Shown piece after piece: positions 1-6,231 of a stretch of DNA of 11,089 nt. The stretch covers positions 1 through 11,089 of the forward strand of contig CAIPSZ010000177.1 of the NCBI GenBank assembly GCA_903867845.1. Direction: 5' to 3'. Both the position numbers and the translations under genes were made by a program. The stretch is from Candidatus Kerfeldbacteria bacterium. Lineage in GTDB: Bacteria > Patescibacteriota > Patescibacteriia > PEXW01. Within the stretch, counting starts at the first letter, position 1. Every line of letters begins with the position of its first letter. Under the pieces are notes generated by a model, which made no database searches, was not told the origin of the DNA, and worked only from the letters and a program-made list of their open reading frames with translations.

Positions 1-1453
1 CACAGTATGCAGCAATGTTCTCACTTGCCTCTACGCTCATGAGGATCCCTGAGGGATGTGTCATTGCGGAAACTGGTGGCGGCGGTGCGGCTGCTGGCGC
101 CGCCATACCGAGGAGCGCCTGGATGGCTGCGCTACCGAGGATCTGGAGTTCAACCTGGTGGTGCTTCGCCCACCCAACAATTTCACTGAGGGGTCGTTGG
201 AGCACAGTGGCGACCCTGGGCCAGTCCTGTTGGCTCTGGTACGCTTGCACAATTTCTCGTGCTGCGACGCCAACGCCTTTATGGGTGAGAAGTCCGTTGC
301 TGGGCTTCTTCGACTCGCTAGGGACCGGAGCTGTCGCTGGATGAACAGGCTGGCGGGTAATTGGTGGCGTGGGTTTCACGCGTATGGGACGGTTGGTGAT
401 ATCCGCACCGTACACGCGCTGGAGTGCGGCTCGAAAGCTGGTGTAGTGGACTTCCGGAGCAACCTCCGCGTGGAGCTTGCTTAACGAACCGGCTGCGTCG
501 AGACGTGCGCGCACTTGCTCTTTCGTCCCCAGAAGCGTTGGGAGTCGATCGGGGAGTGAGCCTGGCATACGCGCTCGAGCCGGATGCGGCAACGTAGAAG
601 TGTTCGCTTCCGGTGTCGCTTGCTCGAACTGCCGTTTTCGAATGTCCTGCCATGCAATGAGTCCCCGGCCGTAGACATTGCGAAGAATTGTGTGGAAGGT
701 GTAGTAACTCATGGCGAGTTGGAGCTCGGCATGGAGTGCCTTCACCGATCCAGCACGTTTAATTCGCTTAATGACGTCTTCACGCGTTCCGAGTTTGGCA
801 CGGAGCTCCTGCTCACGTACCGCTGGCGGAATGCGTTTACCCACATGTACTGCCGGTGTGGGTAGCGCAGCCTTTGCAGGTTGTGTCACCCGTACCTGAG
901 CGGACGTCGGACCTTTTGATACGCGACGTCTGACCATAACAGAGGTGACGAAGCTCCGGCCGTACGTTTGGCGGAGCAGAATGTAGAACCGCGAGGCGCT
1001 AAGGTCGAGGTGCAGCTCCTGGTGGAGTGCAGCAACAGACCCAGCACTCTGCAGCCGCGCCATCGCGGATTCACGAGAGCCAAGCATTTCTTTGATGTGG
1101 TTCTTTGCTTCACGCGTCTTCTCACGGCGCGGCTGCGGTCCAGAAGAGAACGTAGGTTCAGCTGGCCGGAACACGCTTTCGAGCGTTTGTTCTGGCAGCG
1201 GGTTTTCTACCACTCGCTGCGTATGCAGGGCGAACGTCGGCGCGAAGAGCTTCTGCCAGCGTTTTACCATTTCTGGGGAGACGCCGAGCCGTATACTCGT
1301 CGCGTCCATGCTGGACGTTGCCAGCAGGCTTGCCAGCAGGATCCCGAGCGGCTGCCCGAAGCGCAGCTCGATGCTATTGACGGTCGTGAGTTCGGCAATC
1401 GTCGGTAACGGAATGCGCGTTGGCGCACGGTTAGGATGTTTTGTCCTTCTCAT
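1..1453 (-). CDS. Large multi-HTH repeat protein, 3' end outside window (partial)
   Basis: An uninterrupted minus-strand reading frame runs from ATG at 1453 to the left edge (at least 484 codons, no stop in frame); I translated it codon by codon. I do not recognise the family by name. Residues 45-70 look like a helix-turn-helix (RLGVSPEMVKRW). Residues 125-165, 222-262 and 309-349 are three gapless 41-residue copies of a module with the pattern G[ST][RK]E, then [AR]L/RI, then AGS[VL], LH.E[LV], and [FY]..[IA]L...YG. Residues 397-436 form another HTH-like segment (VATVLQRPLSEIVGWAKHH). Linkers are basic and proline-rich, ending in an Ala/Pro stretch near 449-460. No signal peptide or membrane segment is visible. 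It starts 5 bases after the preceding gene's stop, so the two are surely co-transcribed and perhaps translationally coupled. Likely a multi-site DNA-binding protein; its role is unknown. Existence of the gene is well supported, the function is inference. Confidence 0.85.
   Translation of the reverse strand, partial: MRRTKHPNRAPTRIPLPTIAELTTVNSIELRFGQPLGILLASLLATSSMDATSIRLGVSPEMVKRWQKLFAPTFALHTQRVVENPLPEQTLESVFRPAEPTFSSGPQPRREKTREAKNHIKEMLGSRESAMARLQSAGSVAALHQELHLDLSASRFYILLRQTYGRSFVTSVMVRRRVSKGPTSAQVRVTQPAKAALPTPAVHVGKRIPPAVREQELRAKLGTREDVIKRIKRAGSVKALHAELQLAMSYYTFHTILRNVYGRGLIAWQDIRKRQFEQATPEANTSTLPHPARARMPGSLPDRLPTLLGTKEQVRARLDAAGSLSKLHAEVAPEVHYTSFRAALQRVYGADITNRPIRVKPTPPITRQPVHPATAPVPSESKKPSNGLLTHKGVGVAAREIVQAYQSQQDWPRVATVLQRPLSEIVGWAKHHQVELQILGSAAIQALLGMAAPAAAPPPPVSAMTHPSGILMSVEASENIAAYC
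407..1081 (-). repeat. Three coding copies of a 41-residue HTH-like module
   Basis: Unit 1 is encoded at 1081-959, unit 2 at 790-668 and unit 3 at 529-407, all on the minus strand and all exactly 41 codons with no gaps. Identical or near-identical positions include the leading G[ST][RK]E, the AGS turn, the LH.E motif and the closing YG. Linkers between units (56 and 46 residues) are basic and Pro-rich and not conserved. The DNA of the units is not closely alike, so this is an old protein-level duplication rather than a recent tandem DNA repeat. Confidence 0.8.
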
Positions 1454-1458
1454 GGGCC

Positions 1459-2388
1459 TCACTTCCTGCTGCCGAGTACGTTGCTGACCATTGTGCCAAT
1501 GACGTTCTTCATGATGAAGTACACATTAGCGCTCGTGAGCTTTGTCTGCGCGACCTTCATCTCGGGGTACTTGTTCGCAATGTCCACGAACGCATTCACG
1601 GAACCGGCAGCTTTCAGTGCTGCAGGGAGCGCCGTTTTGGCCTGCTCTTTTCCACCGAAGTGACGGAGGAGGCAGTGCGTCGCCGTGTTTACCCGGCCAT
1701 CACTGGCAGGCTTGGTCGCTTTCTTCACGCGCCGCGTACGCGTACCGTACCCGCGTTTCTTCGTCTTGCGGGGTTTTGGTGCGGTGCGCTTCGGCGTGAA
1801 CGTCTGCGCGTTCGTTTCTTCAGTCCGACTCGCGAACACTGAGGTGTTGAACTTGTAGTGCCGCTGCATGATGGAGCGAAGGTTGTTACCCTTCACCTTC
1901 ACACCTTTCGTGCGCAAGTACGCGCGTAGCTCAGCGAAACCGCCGAGCAACACGCACGTGCGTCTCGCCTCATCCGGGCTACCAAGCACCTCGACGATGC
2001 TCGCAGCCGTTGAGCCTGGCTTCGCGATCGGAACAACTGTTTTCGTTCGGGTCGGCACCGGGGCGTTTTCCGCAGCTACCAGGCCACCCATAATCGGCAG
2101 GGGACGCAACTTCAGAATGTGTGTGGTCGCTGCCAGGAATTCCTGCAAGCCAACGAAGTCGGTGACATTGTCGTGTACACCGCCTTTGCGGAACGAGTCC
2201 GGAACATGGGCTTCCACCATCTCGCGGGTGTAGCCGCCATTCTTCTGGCCGGCTGCCATGAGGCCAGCAAGCCAGGGGTGACGTCCGAGGAATTCCTCGA
2301 GTCGGTATTCCTGGACAGCCGCGAACATCGCATCCAGGAATATTGTCAGGCCGTCCCGTACTGCGGGCAGCCCAGTGGTGAGTTTCAT
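1459..2388 (-). CDS. Basic hypothetical protein with two diverged copies of the same HTH-like module
   Basis: 309 residues; I do not recognise a named family. The ATG at 2388 is chosen because GGAGG sits 4 bases upstream and a promoter lies at 2445-2472; the frame stays open further upstream but would cross that promoter and a terminator. Layout: a mostly helical N-terminal domain (1-100, with HPWLAGLMAAG near 37-47), a module copy at about 135-178 (LGSPDEARR, then LGGFAELRAYL, then NLRSIMQRHY), a very basic linker at 198-225 rich in Lys/Arg (RKTKKRGYGTRTRRVKK), and a second copy at about 244-298 (GGKEQ, then KAAGSVNAF, then YFIMKNVIG). The copies match the downstream gene's modules but carry insertions of 3 and 4 or more residues. 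The basic linker and modules suggest nucleic acid binding. First gene of a two-gene unit with the repeat protein at 1-1453. Confidence 0.85.
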   Translation of the reverse strand: MKLTTGLPAVRDGLTIFLDAMFAAVQEYRLEEFLGRHPWLAGLMAAGQKNGGYTREMVEAHVPDSFRKGGVHDNVTDFVGLQEFLAATTHILKLRPLPIMGGLVAAENAPVPTRTKTVVPIAKPGSTAASIVEVLGSPDEARRTCVLLGGFAELRAYLRTKGVKVKGNNLRSIMQRHYKFNTSVFASRTEETNAQTFTPKRTAPKPRKTKKRGYGTRTRRVKKATKPASDGRVNTATHCLLRHFGGKEQAKTALPAALKAAGSVNAFVDIANKYPEMKVAQTKLTSANVYFIMKNVIGTMVSNVLGSRK

Positions 2389-2395
2389 GGAACCT

Positions 2396-2409
2396 CCAAT
2401 TGCAATTGG
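2396..2409. promoter_or_regulatory. 14-base perfect palindrome next to the start of the 309-residue gene
   Basis: CCAATTGCAATTGG is a perfect inverted repeat lying 7 bases upstream of the ATG at 2388, overlapping the first two G of the GGAGG ribosome binding site on the minus strand. It lies within the transcribed leader. As DNA it could be an operator for a dimeric regulator; as RNA it could fold (stem CCAAT/ATTGG, loop TGCA) and partly mask the ribosome binding site. Role is inference. Confidence 0.45.
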
Positions 2410-2444
2410 GTTTTTCAGGTACAAGTGAGAATTGGTTTCGAGCC

Positions 2445-2472
2445 ACCTTAGCAAAGCCTTAGGTTTTGTCAA
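2445..2472 (-). promoter_or_regulatory. Promoter for the two-gene HTH-repeat operon
   Basis: On the minus strand a consensus -35 TTGACA (2472-2467) is followed after 16 bases by TAAGGT (2450-2445), preceded by TGC, an extended -10 element. It sits just downstream of the sigma gene's terminator and about 57 bases before the ATG at 2388, so the operon can be transcribed independently of the sigma gene. The -10 hexamer matches the sigma-70 consensus at only 3 of 6 positions. Confidence 0.6.
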
Positions 2473-2473
2473 T

Positions 2474-2505
2474 AAAAAAACGCACCGCTGCTTGGGGGCA
2501 GCGGT
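2474..2505 (-). terminator. Intrinsic terminator after the sigma factor gene
   Basis: On the minus strand an 8-base perfect GC-rich stem (ACCGCTGC / GCAGCGGT, 2505-2498 and 2491-2484) with a 6-base loop is followed by GCG and seven T (2480-2474). It starts 14 bases after the stop of the sigma gene at 2519. The T run directly abuts the TTGACA of the next promoter. Confidence 0.9.
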
Positions 2506-2518
2506 GGGAAAGGGGCGG

Positions 2519-3769
2519 CTAGCTAGCAATGAGGCATGCCTCGTACCAGCGGGTGGGGTTAGTGATTTTGTACTGCTTACACAGCTTCGTGCGGATTTTT
2601 TGCTCGGCTTTGGTTTTGATTTGACTAGCGCGGCTCTCGCTGAGGCCCAAGCGGGTGCCAATGCGTTTCAACGAGTAATCGTGCCAGTAGTACAGGATGA
2701 TGGTAACCTGCTCCTGGACACTAAGCTCCTTAATCGCTTCCTCTAGGTTTTGGACCAACTGGCGGAAGGAGATGAGGGTGAGTGCCGATGGTTCGTCGCC
2801 TTCAACCAATTGTATGCGCGTGACTTCATGAGTATCATCATCGCTCGCGTCGTATGCCAGGTCGTCGAGTGACGTGACGAATTCACGCTGCGTATCGAAG
2901 AGGTTTTCAATTAACCGGTCGTACGTGATGTTCAGCCGGTCAGCGACTGCCTGCAAAGGCGGGAGCGTGCAGCCGAACTCGTGTGTGAGTTGAATGAGCG
3001 CCCTCTCGTGCTCGCGGTCGAACCGGCGTACGCTTCGAGGTACCCAATCAAGTTCGCGGAGCTCGTCGAGGATGGCTCCCCGTATACGCGGAGCGGCGTA
3101 TGTTTCAAACCTCACCTTACGTTCGGGGTCGAACCGTTCGAGGGCGTCACTTAAGCCAATGCAGCCAGTGCTCACCAGGTCCGCCAGTTCGACATTTTGC
3201 GGGAAGCCTTGTGACATTCGCCACGCAATAGTGTTGACGAGCGGGAGGTAATGGAGGAGGTACTTCTCACGCACTTTCTCATGAAGCGATTGGTCCGTGC
3301 ACCGACGGAAGAAGCGCCAGCGTGCGCGGTTGGGCGGCAGGTACTTGCGTACGATGTGCGGGAAGTACCGATCGTCATCCAGCGCCAGGGTGAATGCGGT
3401 TTCACTCTCGACCGTGTAGCACCAATGGAAGAGCTTGAACGCTGCCTGGATGATCCAGGGCGTGCTCTCGCTTTCCCGTAGGTAGGCCTTGGGGAGGAGT
3501 GCCATGAGCTGCGCTTCCTCCAAAATATTCTCATCGTCTTCGGCGATAGCCAGCGCCTTTGCCACCCAGTCATGGGTGCGCATGTACGAAGCCACACTGG
3601 GCGCGTCCATGAGATGGAACTTCTCGCCAACGTATGTACCAAGGTTCACAGAGCCGTTGAACCATCCTTGGCGATGGAGGAAGTTGACCACCAGGTCGTG
3701 CCGGATGACGGGTAGCGATCGGCGGATCTGCTTGAAGTGTCCGAAGACACTTGACGGTGTACTGGGCAT
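2519..3769 (-). CDS. FliA/WhiG-like sigma factor with long N-terminal extension
   Basis: 416 residues. Directs RNA polymerase to a subset of promoters. Region 2 at about 171-248 has the marks of the FliA/WhiG/SigF branch (YLPLVNTIAWRM, DLVSTGCIGLSDALERFDP, FETYAAPRIRGAILDELREL, DWVPRSVRR). Region 3 covers about 250-300. Region 4 covers about 336-397, with the HTH YSLKRIGTRLGLSESRASQI. Family members are usually about 240-260 residues with region 2 near the N-terminus; here about 165 residues of unknown function precede it (for example HDWVAKALAIAEDDE, PWIIQAAFKLFHWCY). The extension has no membrane segment or signal and may be a regulatory domain in place of a separate anti-sigma contact. The ATG at 3769 has AAGGGGGG 5 bases upstream. 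It is followed by a terminator and then by two HTH-repeat genes on the same strand. No flagellar genes are present. Which promoters it serves is unknown. Confidence 0.93.
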   Translation of the reverse strand: MPSTPSSVFGHFKQIRRSLPVIRHDLVVNFLHRQGWFNGSVNLGTYVGEKFHLMDAPSVASYMRTHDWVAKALAIAEDDENILEEAQLMALLPKAYLRESESTPWIIQAAFKLFHWCYTVESETAFTLALDDDRYFPHIVRKYLPPNRARWRFFRRCTDQSLHEKVREKYLLHYLPLVNTIAWRMSQGFPQNVELADLVSTGCIGLSDALERFDPERKVRFETYAAPRIRGAILDELRELDWVPRSVRRFDREHERALIQLTHEFGCTLPPLQAVADRLNITYDRLIENLFDTQREFVTSLDDLAYDASDDDTHEVTRIQLVEGDEPSALTLISFRQLVQNLEEAIKELSVQEQVTIILYYWHDYSLKRIGTRLGLSESRASQIKTKAEQKIRTKLCKQYKITNPTRWYEACLIAS

Positions 3770-3820
3770 TGAACCCCCCTTATTGTAAAGAACACTATCC
3801 TTGTTTCTTGTCTTGCCCGA

Positions 3821-3849
3821 AACCTAATGAAAATACTGGCGAACGTCAA
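3821..3849 (-). promoter_or_regulatory. Probable promoter of the sigma factor gene
   Basis: On the minus strand TTGACG (3849-3844) and TAGGTT (3826-3821) are separated by 17 bases; a start near 3814 would give a leader of about 45 bases carrying the AAGGGGGG ribosome binding site. The -10 keeps only the key T1, A2 and T6 positions. I saw no clear FliA-type -10 (GCCGATAA-like) that would indicate autoregulation. Confidence 0.45.
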
Positions 3850-3859
3850 GTACGTCGCA

Positions 3860-3887
3860 TTGACAAATGCACGCGTATTGCTACACT
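3860..3887 (+). promoter_or_regulatory. Promoter of the small membrane protein gene
   Basis: TTGACA (3860-3865), a 16-base spacer ending in TGC, and TACACT (3882-3887, 4 of 6 consensus matches) form an extended -10 promoter. The predicted start near 3894 leaves a leader of about 30 bases containing the ribosome binding site AAGGAGGA. Its -35 lies only 10 bases from the -35 of the opposing sigma gene promoter, so the two may compete or share a regulator. Confidence 0.7.
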
Positions 3888-3924
3888 GCGTGACTAAAAC
3901 CAACTCAAAACCAAGGAGGAAGAG

Positions 3925-4521
3925 GTGTTGGACTTTGCAACCTACTTGCTCTTTCCAGACCAAACATTCGTCATATTCTTGCACCGCTGGATTCACGTGC
4001 ATTTGTGGTACCTCACGTATCCATTATGCGTGCTGCACACGTGCGTGTGGGTGCTTCTGAAAGTATGGTTCTTCTGGAAGTGTACCGTAACCGTGCAGCG
4101 GCGCGCCGAGCGACGGAAGGCGCTCGACCTCGCATGCCCGCATGCTGTTGGCATGAAAGCGCAGCTCTTCCAGCGCACCCAACGTCGTGCCATCCTCATG
4201 GCGCACAGGGCATATGCCAGCGCCAAACGAACAGCGCATGGCAAAGTCGTGAATGGGTACAGCCTGTTCTGGATTGCCTTGACTCCGCTGATTCAGAAAG
4301 TCGGTGACGTTATCGTCGGCATTCGGTGGGAACAGTTCCGCTGGCGAGGCGTGCTCGCGCTCTGCGCAGGTGCGAGCATTCAAACCGCATTCTTCTGTCT
4401 CCTCTACTCCGTCTACGGAAAAGTGCGTGCTGAGCACCTCATGTTCTGGATCATGTTCCCCCTCGGGGTAATAATGCTCCTGATGTGGTTGTTCAGGAAT
4501 GGACGAACGAAACCCGCGTAA
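3925..4521 (+). CDS. Small integral membrane protein of unknown function
   Basis: 198 residues from GTG at 3925. AAGGAGGA at 3913-3920 fixes the start region; TTG at 3928 would also have suitable spacing. Hydrophobic segments are at about 27-52 (rich in Leu, Val and Trp), 141-163 (VLALCAGASIQTAFFCLLYS) and 170-190 (MFWIMFPLGVIMLLMWLF), with a weaker one around 112-132 that contains ALTPLIQKVGDVIVGI. A strongly basic stretch at 58-107 (many Arg/Lys) should lie in the cytoplasm. The Pro-Leu-x-x-Lys-Val-Gly motif followed by a membrane helix is loosely reminiscent of small DedA/SNARE-associated-type membrane proteins, but the match is too weak to name it. It is divergent from the sigma factor gene and ends in its own terminator, so it is probably a single-gene unit. 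Function unknown. Confidence 0.85.
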   Translation: MLDFATYLLFPDQTFVIFLHRWIHVHLWYLTYPLCVLHTCVWVLLKVWFFWKCTVTVQRRAERRKALDLACPHAVGMKAQLFQRTQRRAILMAHRAYASAKRTAHGKVVNGYSLFWIALTPLIQKVGDVIVGIRWEQFRWRGVLALCAGASIQTAFFCLLYSVYGKVRAEHLMFWIMFPLGVIMLLMWLFRNGRTKPA

Positions 4522-4558
4522 CCGACGTCGTGCATGTGCAGCGTCGGTTTTCTTTTTT
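4520..4558 (+). terminator. Intrinsic terminator after the membrane protein gene
   Basis: An 8-base perfect stem AACCGACG (4520-4527) / CGTCGGTT (4542-4549) with a 14-base loop runs into a T-rich tract (TTTTCTTTTTT, 4548-4558). The stem begins inside the TAA stop codon. It separates the membrane protein gene from ruvA. Confidence 0.85.
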
Positions 4559-4565
4559 CCCAGGA

Positions 4566-4580
4566 TGGTATACTCCCCCT
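4566..4580 (+). promoter_or_regulatory. Extended -10 promoter placing the ruvA mRNA start at its ATG
   Basis: TGGTATACT (TG at 4566-4567, TATACT at 4569-4574, 5 of 6 consensus matches) lies only 6 bases before the ruvA ATG at 4581. No good -35 is seen at 16-18 bases; the terminator's T tract occupies that place. A start 6-7 bases after the -10 would fall on the A of ATG, giving a leaderless mRNA. No purine-rich ribosome binding site is present upstream of 4581, which agrees. Confidence 0.65.
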
Positions 4581-5144
4581 ATGATTGCACACCTGAAAGG
4601 CACCGTGAGTAGCGTCACCTTAAAGTCTGCCACCATTGACGTTGGCGGGATCGGCTACCGCGTGTTCGCCACGCCCCAGACCCTCGCCGGCTTAGACGTC
4701 GGCACATCCTGCACGCTGCACACCCACCACCACCAGCGGGAAGACGGACAGGAACTCTATGGGTTCAAGACGCCGGATGAGCTCGCTATGTTCGAACTCC
4801 TCCTGACGGTGAACGGGGTGGGACCGAAGTCCGCGCTCGGCGTCCTCTCTCGCGCAACGGTTGCCGATATCTCGCGTGCGGTCCAGGCGGGGGAAACCTC
4901 CCTCCTCACCAAAGTTTCGGGCATTGGTGGGAAGACTGCGGAACGCATTGTGCGCGAGCTCAATGGCAAACTCGATGCGCCGAAAGATGGAATTCTAGCC
5001 GTCCACCAGGATGACGATGAAATACTCGCGGCGCTGGAGCAGCTCGGCTACGCGCCGGCGGAAGCGCGAAAGGAGCTCGCAAAAGTTCCAGCGACGGTCA
5101 CCGATCCGGCGCAGCGCATCAAAGCCGTCCTTCGCAACCACTAG
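4581..5144 (+). CDS. ruvA: Holliday junction DNA helicase subunit RuvA
   Basis: 187 residues, near the usual 190-205. RuvA binds Holliday junctions as a tetramer and loads the RuvB motor for branch migration in recombinational repair. Domain I (OB fold, 1-62) begins MIAHLKGTV and contains DVGGIGYRV (20-28) and ELYGFKT (58-64). Domain II has the paired helix-hairpin-helix motifs LLTVNGVGPKSAL (74-86) and LLTKVSGIGGKTAERIVREL (108-127). Domain III (about 143-187, DEILAALEQLGYAPAEARK) is the RuvB-contacting part. The frame is open back to 4485, but that would cross the terminator; the ATG at 4581 matches the family N-terminus. ruvB and ruvC are not in the window. The stop is followed after one base by the FemAB-type gene, so both share a transcript. 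Translation is probably leaderless. Confidence 0.97.
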   Translation: MIAHLKGTVSSVTLKSATIDVGGIGYRVFATPQTLAGLDVGTSCTLHTHHHQREDGQELYGFKTPDELAMFELLLTVNGVGPKSALGVLSRATVADISRAVQAGETSLLTKVSGIGGKTAERIVRELNGKLDAPKDGILAVHQDDDEILAALEQLGYAPAEARKELAKVPATVTDPAQRIKAVLRNH

Positions 5145-5145
5145 T

Positions 5146-6189
5146 ATGGACGTGCAGCACTGGACCGATCGAGAAGCGTGGGATGCGTTTGTGGCAGACC
5201 AACGACACGCCCCTTTCCAGCAGAGCTGGGCATGGGGCGAGTTCAAGCACCAGATTGGCACAGAGATTATTCGGCTCGCGGTGGTGAATGGCAGGCAGAT
5301 TGTTGGCGTAGCGCAGGCTTTGCACGAACCATGGCACTTCGGTCAGTCGACGCTTACCGTCTTCCATGGTCCATTAGTAGACGCAGCATTTTCCGTTGGG
5401 CAGTACCAGGAGGCGCTCGGTTTGCTCCTCGACGCGCTCGTTACCGAGGCAAAATCCCGACAAGTTATTTCCCTGCACCTGGAGCCACCTATTGAGCAGT
5501 GCAATGAGGCGCTCTTCAAGCAGTTCGAAGTAGCGCACAAGCTCAAGCGTGGCATGCCGTTCCAACCCCTCGACACCCAGGTGCTGGATTTGGCGAAGTC
5601 CGACGAGCGCTTGCTGCAGGACATGCACGAGAAGACGCGGTACAACATTCGCCTGGCTGAACGGAAAGGCGTGCGCGTGGAGGCCGTGCCAACGGAGCGC
5701 CGGCAGGAAGCAATTGAAACGTTCATCGTGCTCAACCGTCAGACGACGGCACGTGATCGGTTCATGAGCCACGGCGCGGGGTACTACCGCCGCCTCGCCG
5801 AGCACCTGGATGCAAACATGCTGGCAGTGTACGTTGCAACATTCGAAAAGCAACCCATTGCCGCGAGCATCGTGGTGCACTTCGGTGACACGACAACCTA
5901 CGTCCATGGCGCGTCAGCTGATGTCTCGCGCAACGTGATGGCACCGCACCTCCTACAGTGGCGGCAAATCCTGGATGCCCAGCTTGCGGGCAAGCGCTGG
6001 TATGATTTTTTCGGCATCGAGACGAAGGAGCGGATGCGATCCAGCCGAAAAGGGGGGAGCTGGGCAGGGATTACCCGTTTCAAAGTCGGCTTTGGCGGTA
6101 CGACAATGTCATACCTCTCTGCATACGAGTTGCCACTCAAACCAGTGTGGTATAGGCTGGTGAACGCACGCAGGAAACACAGTCGATAG
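5146..6189 (+). CDS. FemAB/FmhB-family peptidoglycan bridge aminoacyltransferase
   Basis: 347 residues. The family uses aminoacyl-tRNA to add amino acids to the lysine side chain of lipid II on the cytoplasmic side of the membrane, building the interpeptide bridge. Signs of the family are FQQSWAWGEFK (24-34), MHEKTRYNIRLAERKGV (160-176), the second GNAT-like half with IAASIVVHFGDTTTYVHGAS (238-257), and YDFFGI followed by WAGITRFKVGFGG (286-318). No coiled-coil seryl-tRNA-synthetase-like arm is evident, as is usual outside the staphylococcal FemA type. Start ATG 5146 lies one base after the ruvA stop (TAG-T-ATG) without a ribosome binding site, so translation is probably coupled to ruvA. The frame is open back to 5011 inside ruvA, but the Arg-rich extra residues are an out-of-frame reading of ruvA. 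The amino acid added cannot be told from sequence. FemAB-like proteins of unknown acceptor also exist. Confidence 0.9.
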   Translation: MDVQHWTDREAWDAFVADQRHAPFQQSWAWGEFKHQIGTEIIRLAVVNGRQIVGVAQALHEPWHFGQSTLTVFHGPLVDAAFSVGQYQEALGLLLDALVTEAKSRQVISLHLEPPIEQCNEALFKQFEVAHKLKRGMPFQPLDTQVLDLAKSDERLLQDMHEKTRYNIRLAERKGVRVEAVPTERRQEAIETFIVLNRQTTARDRFMSHGAGYYRRLAEHLDANMLAVYVATFEKQPIAASIVVHFGDTTTYVHGASADVSRNVMAPHLLQWRQILDAQLAGKRWYDFFGIETKERMRSSRKGGSWAGITRFKVGFGGTTMSYLSAYELPLKPVWYRLVNARRKHSR

Positions 6190-6231
6190 TTCCTTCGTTT
6201 TCGTAGACTCCTTCGCCCAGTGACGAAACCT

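Noticed and set aside
318..1125. Short minus-strand ATG frames (318-653, 481-678, 886-1125)
   Set aside because: They are in other frames inside the long HTH-repeat gene and lack ribosome binding sites.
1..1453. The repeat protein as a transposase or homing endonuclease
   Set aside because: HTH-like modules occur in both, but no DDE, HNH, GIY-YIG or LAGLIDADG motif and no terminal inverted repeats are visible in the part present.
56..1487. Several plus-strand open frames of 60-146 codons
   Set aside because: They lie opposite the continuous minus-strand frame with its repeated modules, have biased Arg/Ser/Cys compositions, and match no family. They are antisense shadows.
2389..2661. Start of the 309-residue gene at 2661
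   Set aside because: The extension would read through the terminator, the promoter and part of the sigma gene; GGAGG upstream of 2388 fixes the start.
3925..4521. Naming the membrane protein a DedA or small multidrug export protein
   Set aside because: Only one short motif (PLIQKVGDVIVGI) is vaguely similar; the length and remaining segments do not support a name.
4485..4580. Longer ruvA starting at 4485
   Set aside because: It would span the terminator and overlap the membrane protein gene; RuvA begins MIAHLKG at 4581.
5011..5145. Longer FemAB-type protein starting at 5011
   Set aside because: The extra 45 residues are Arg/Ser-rich out-of-frame ruvA sequence.
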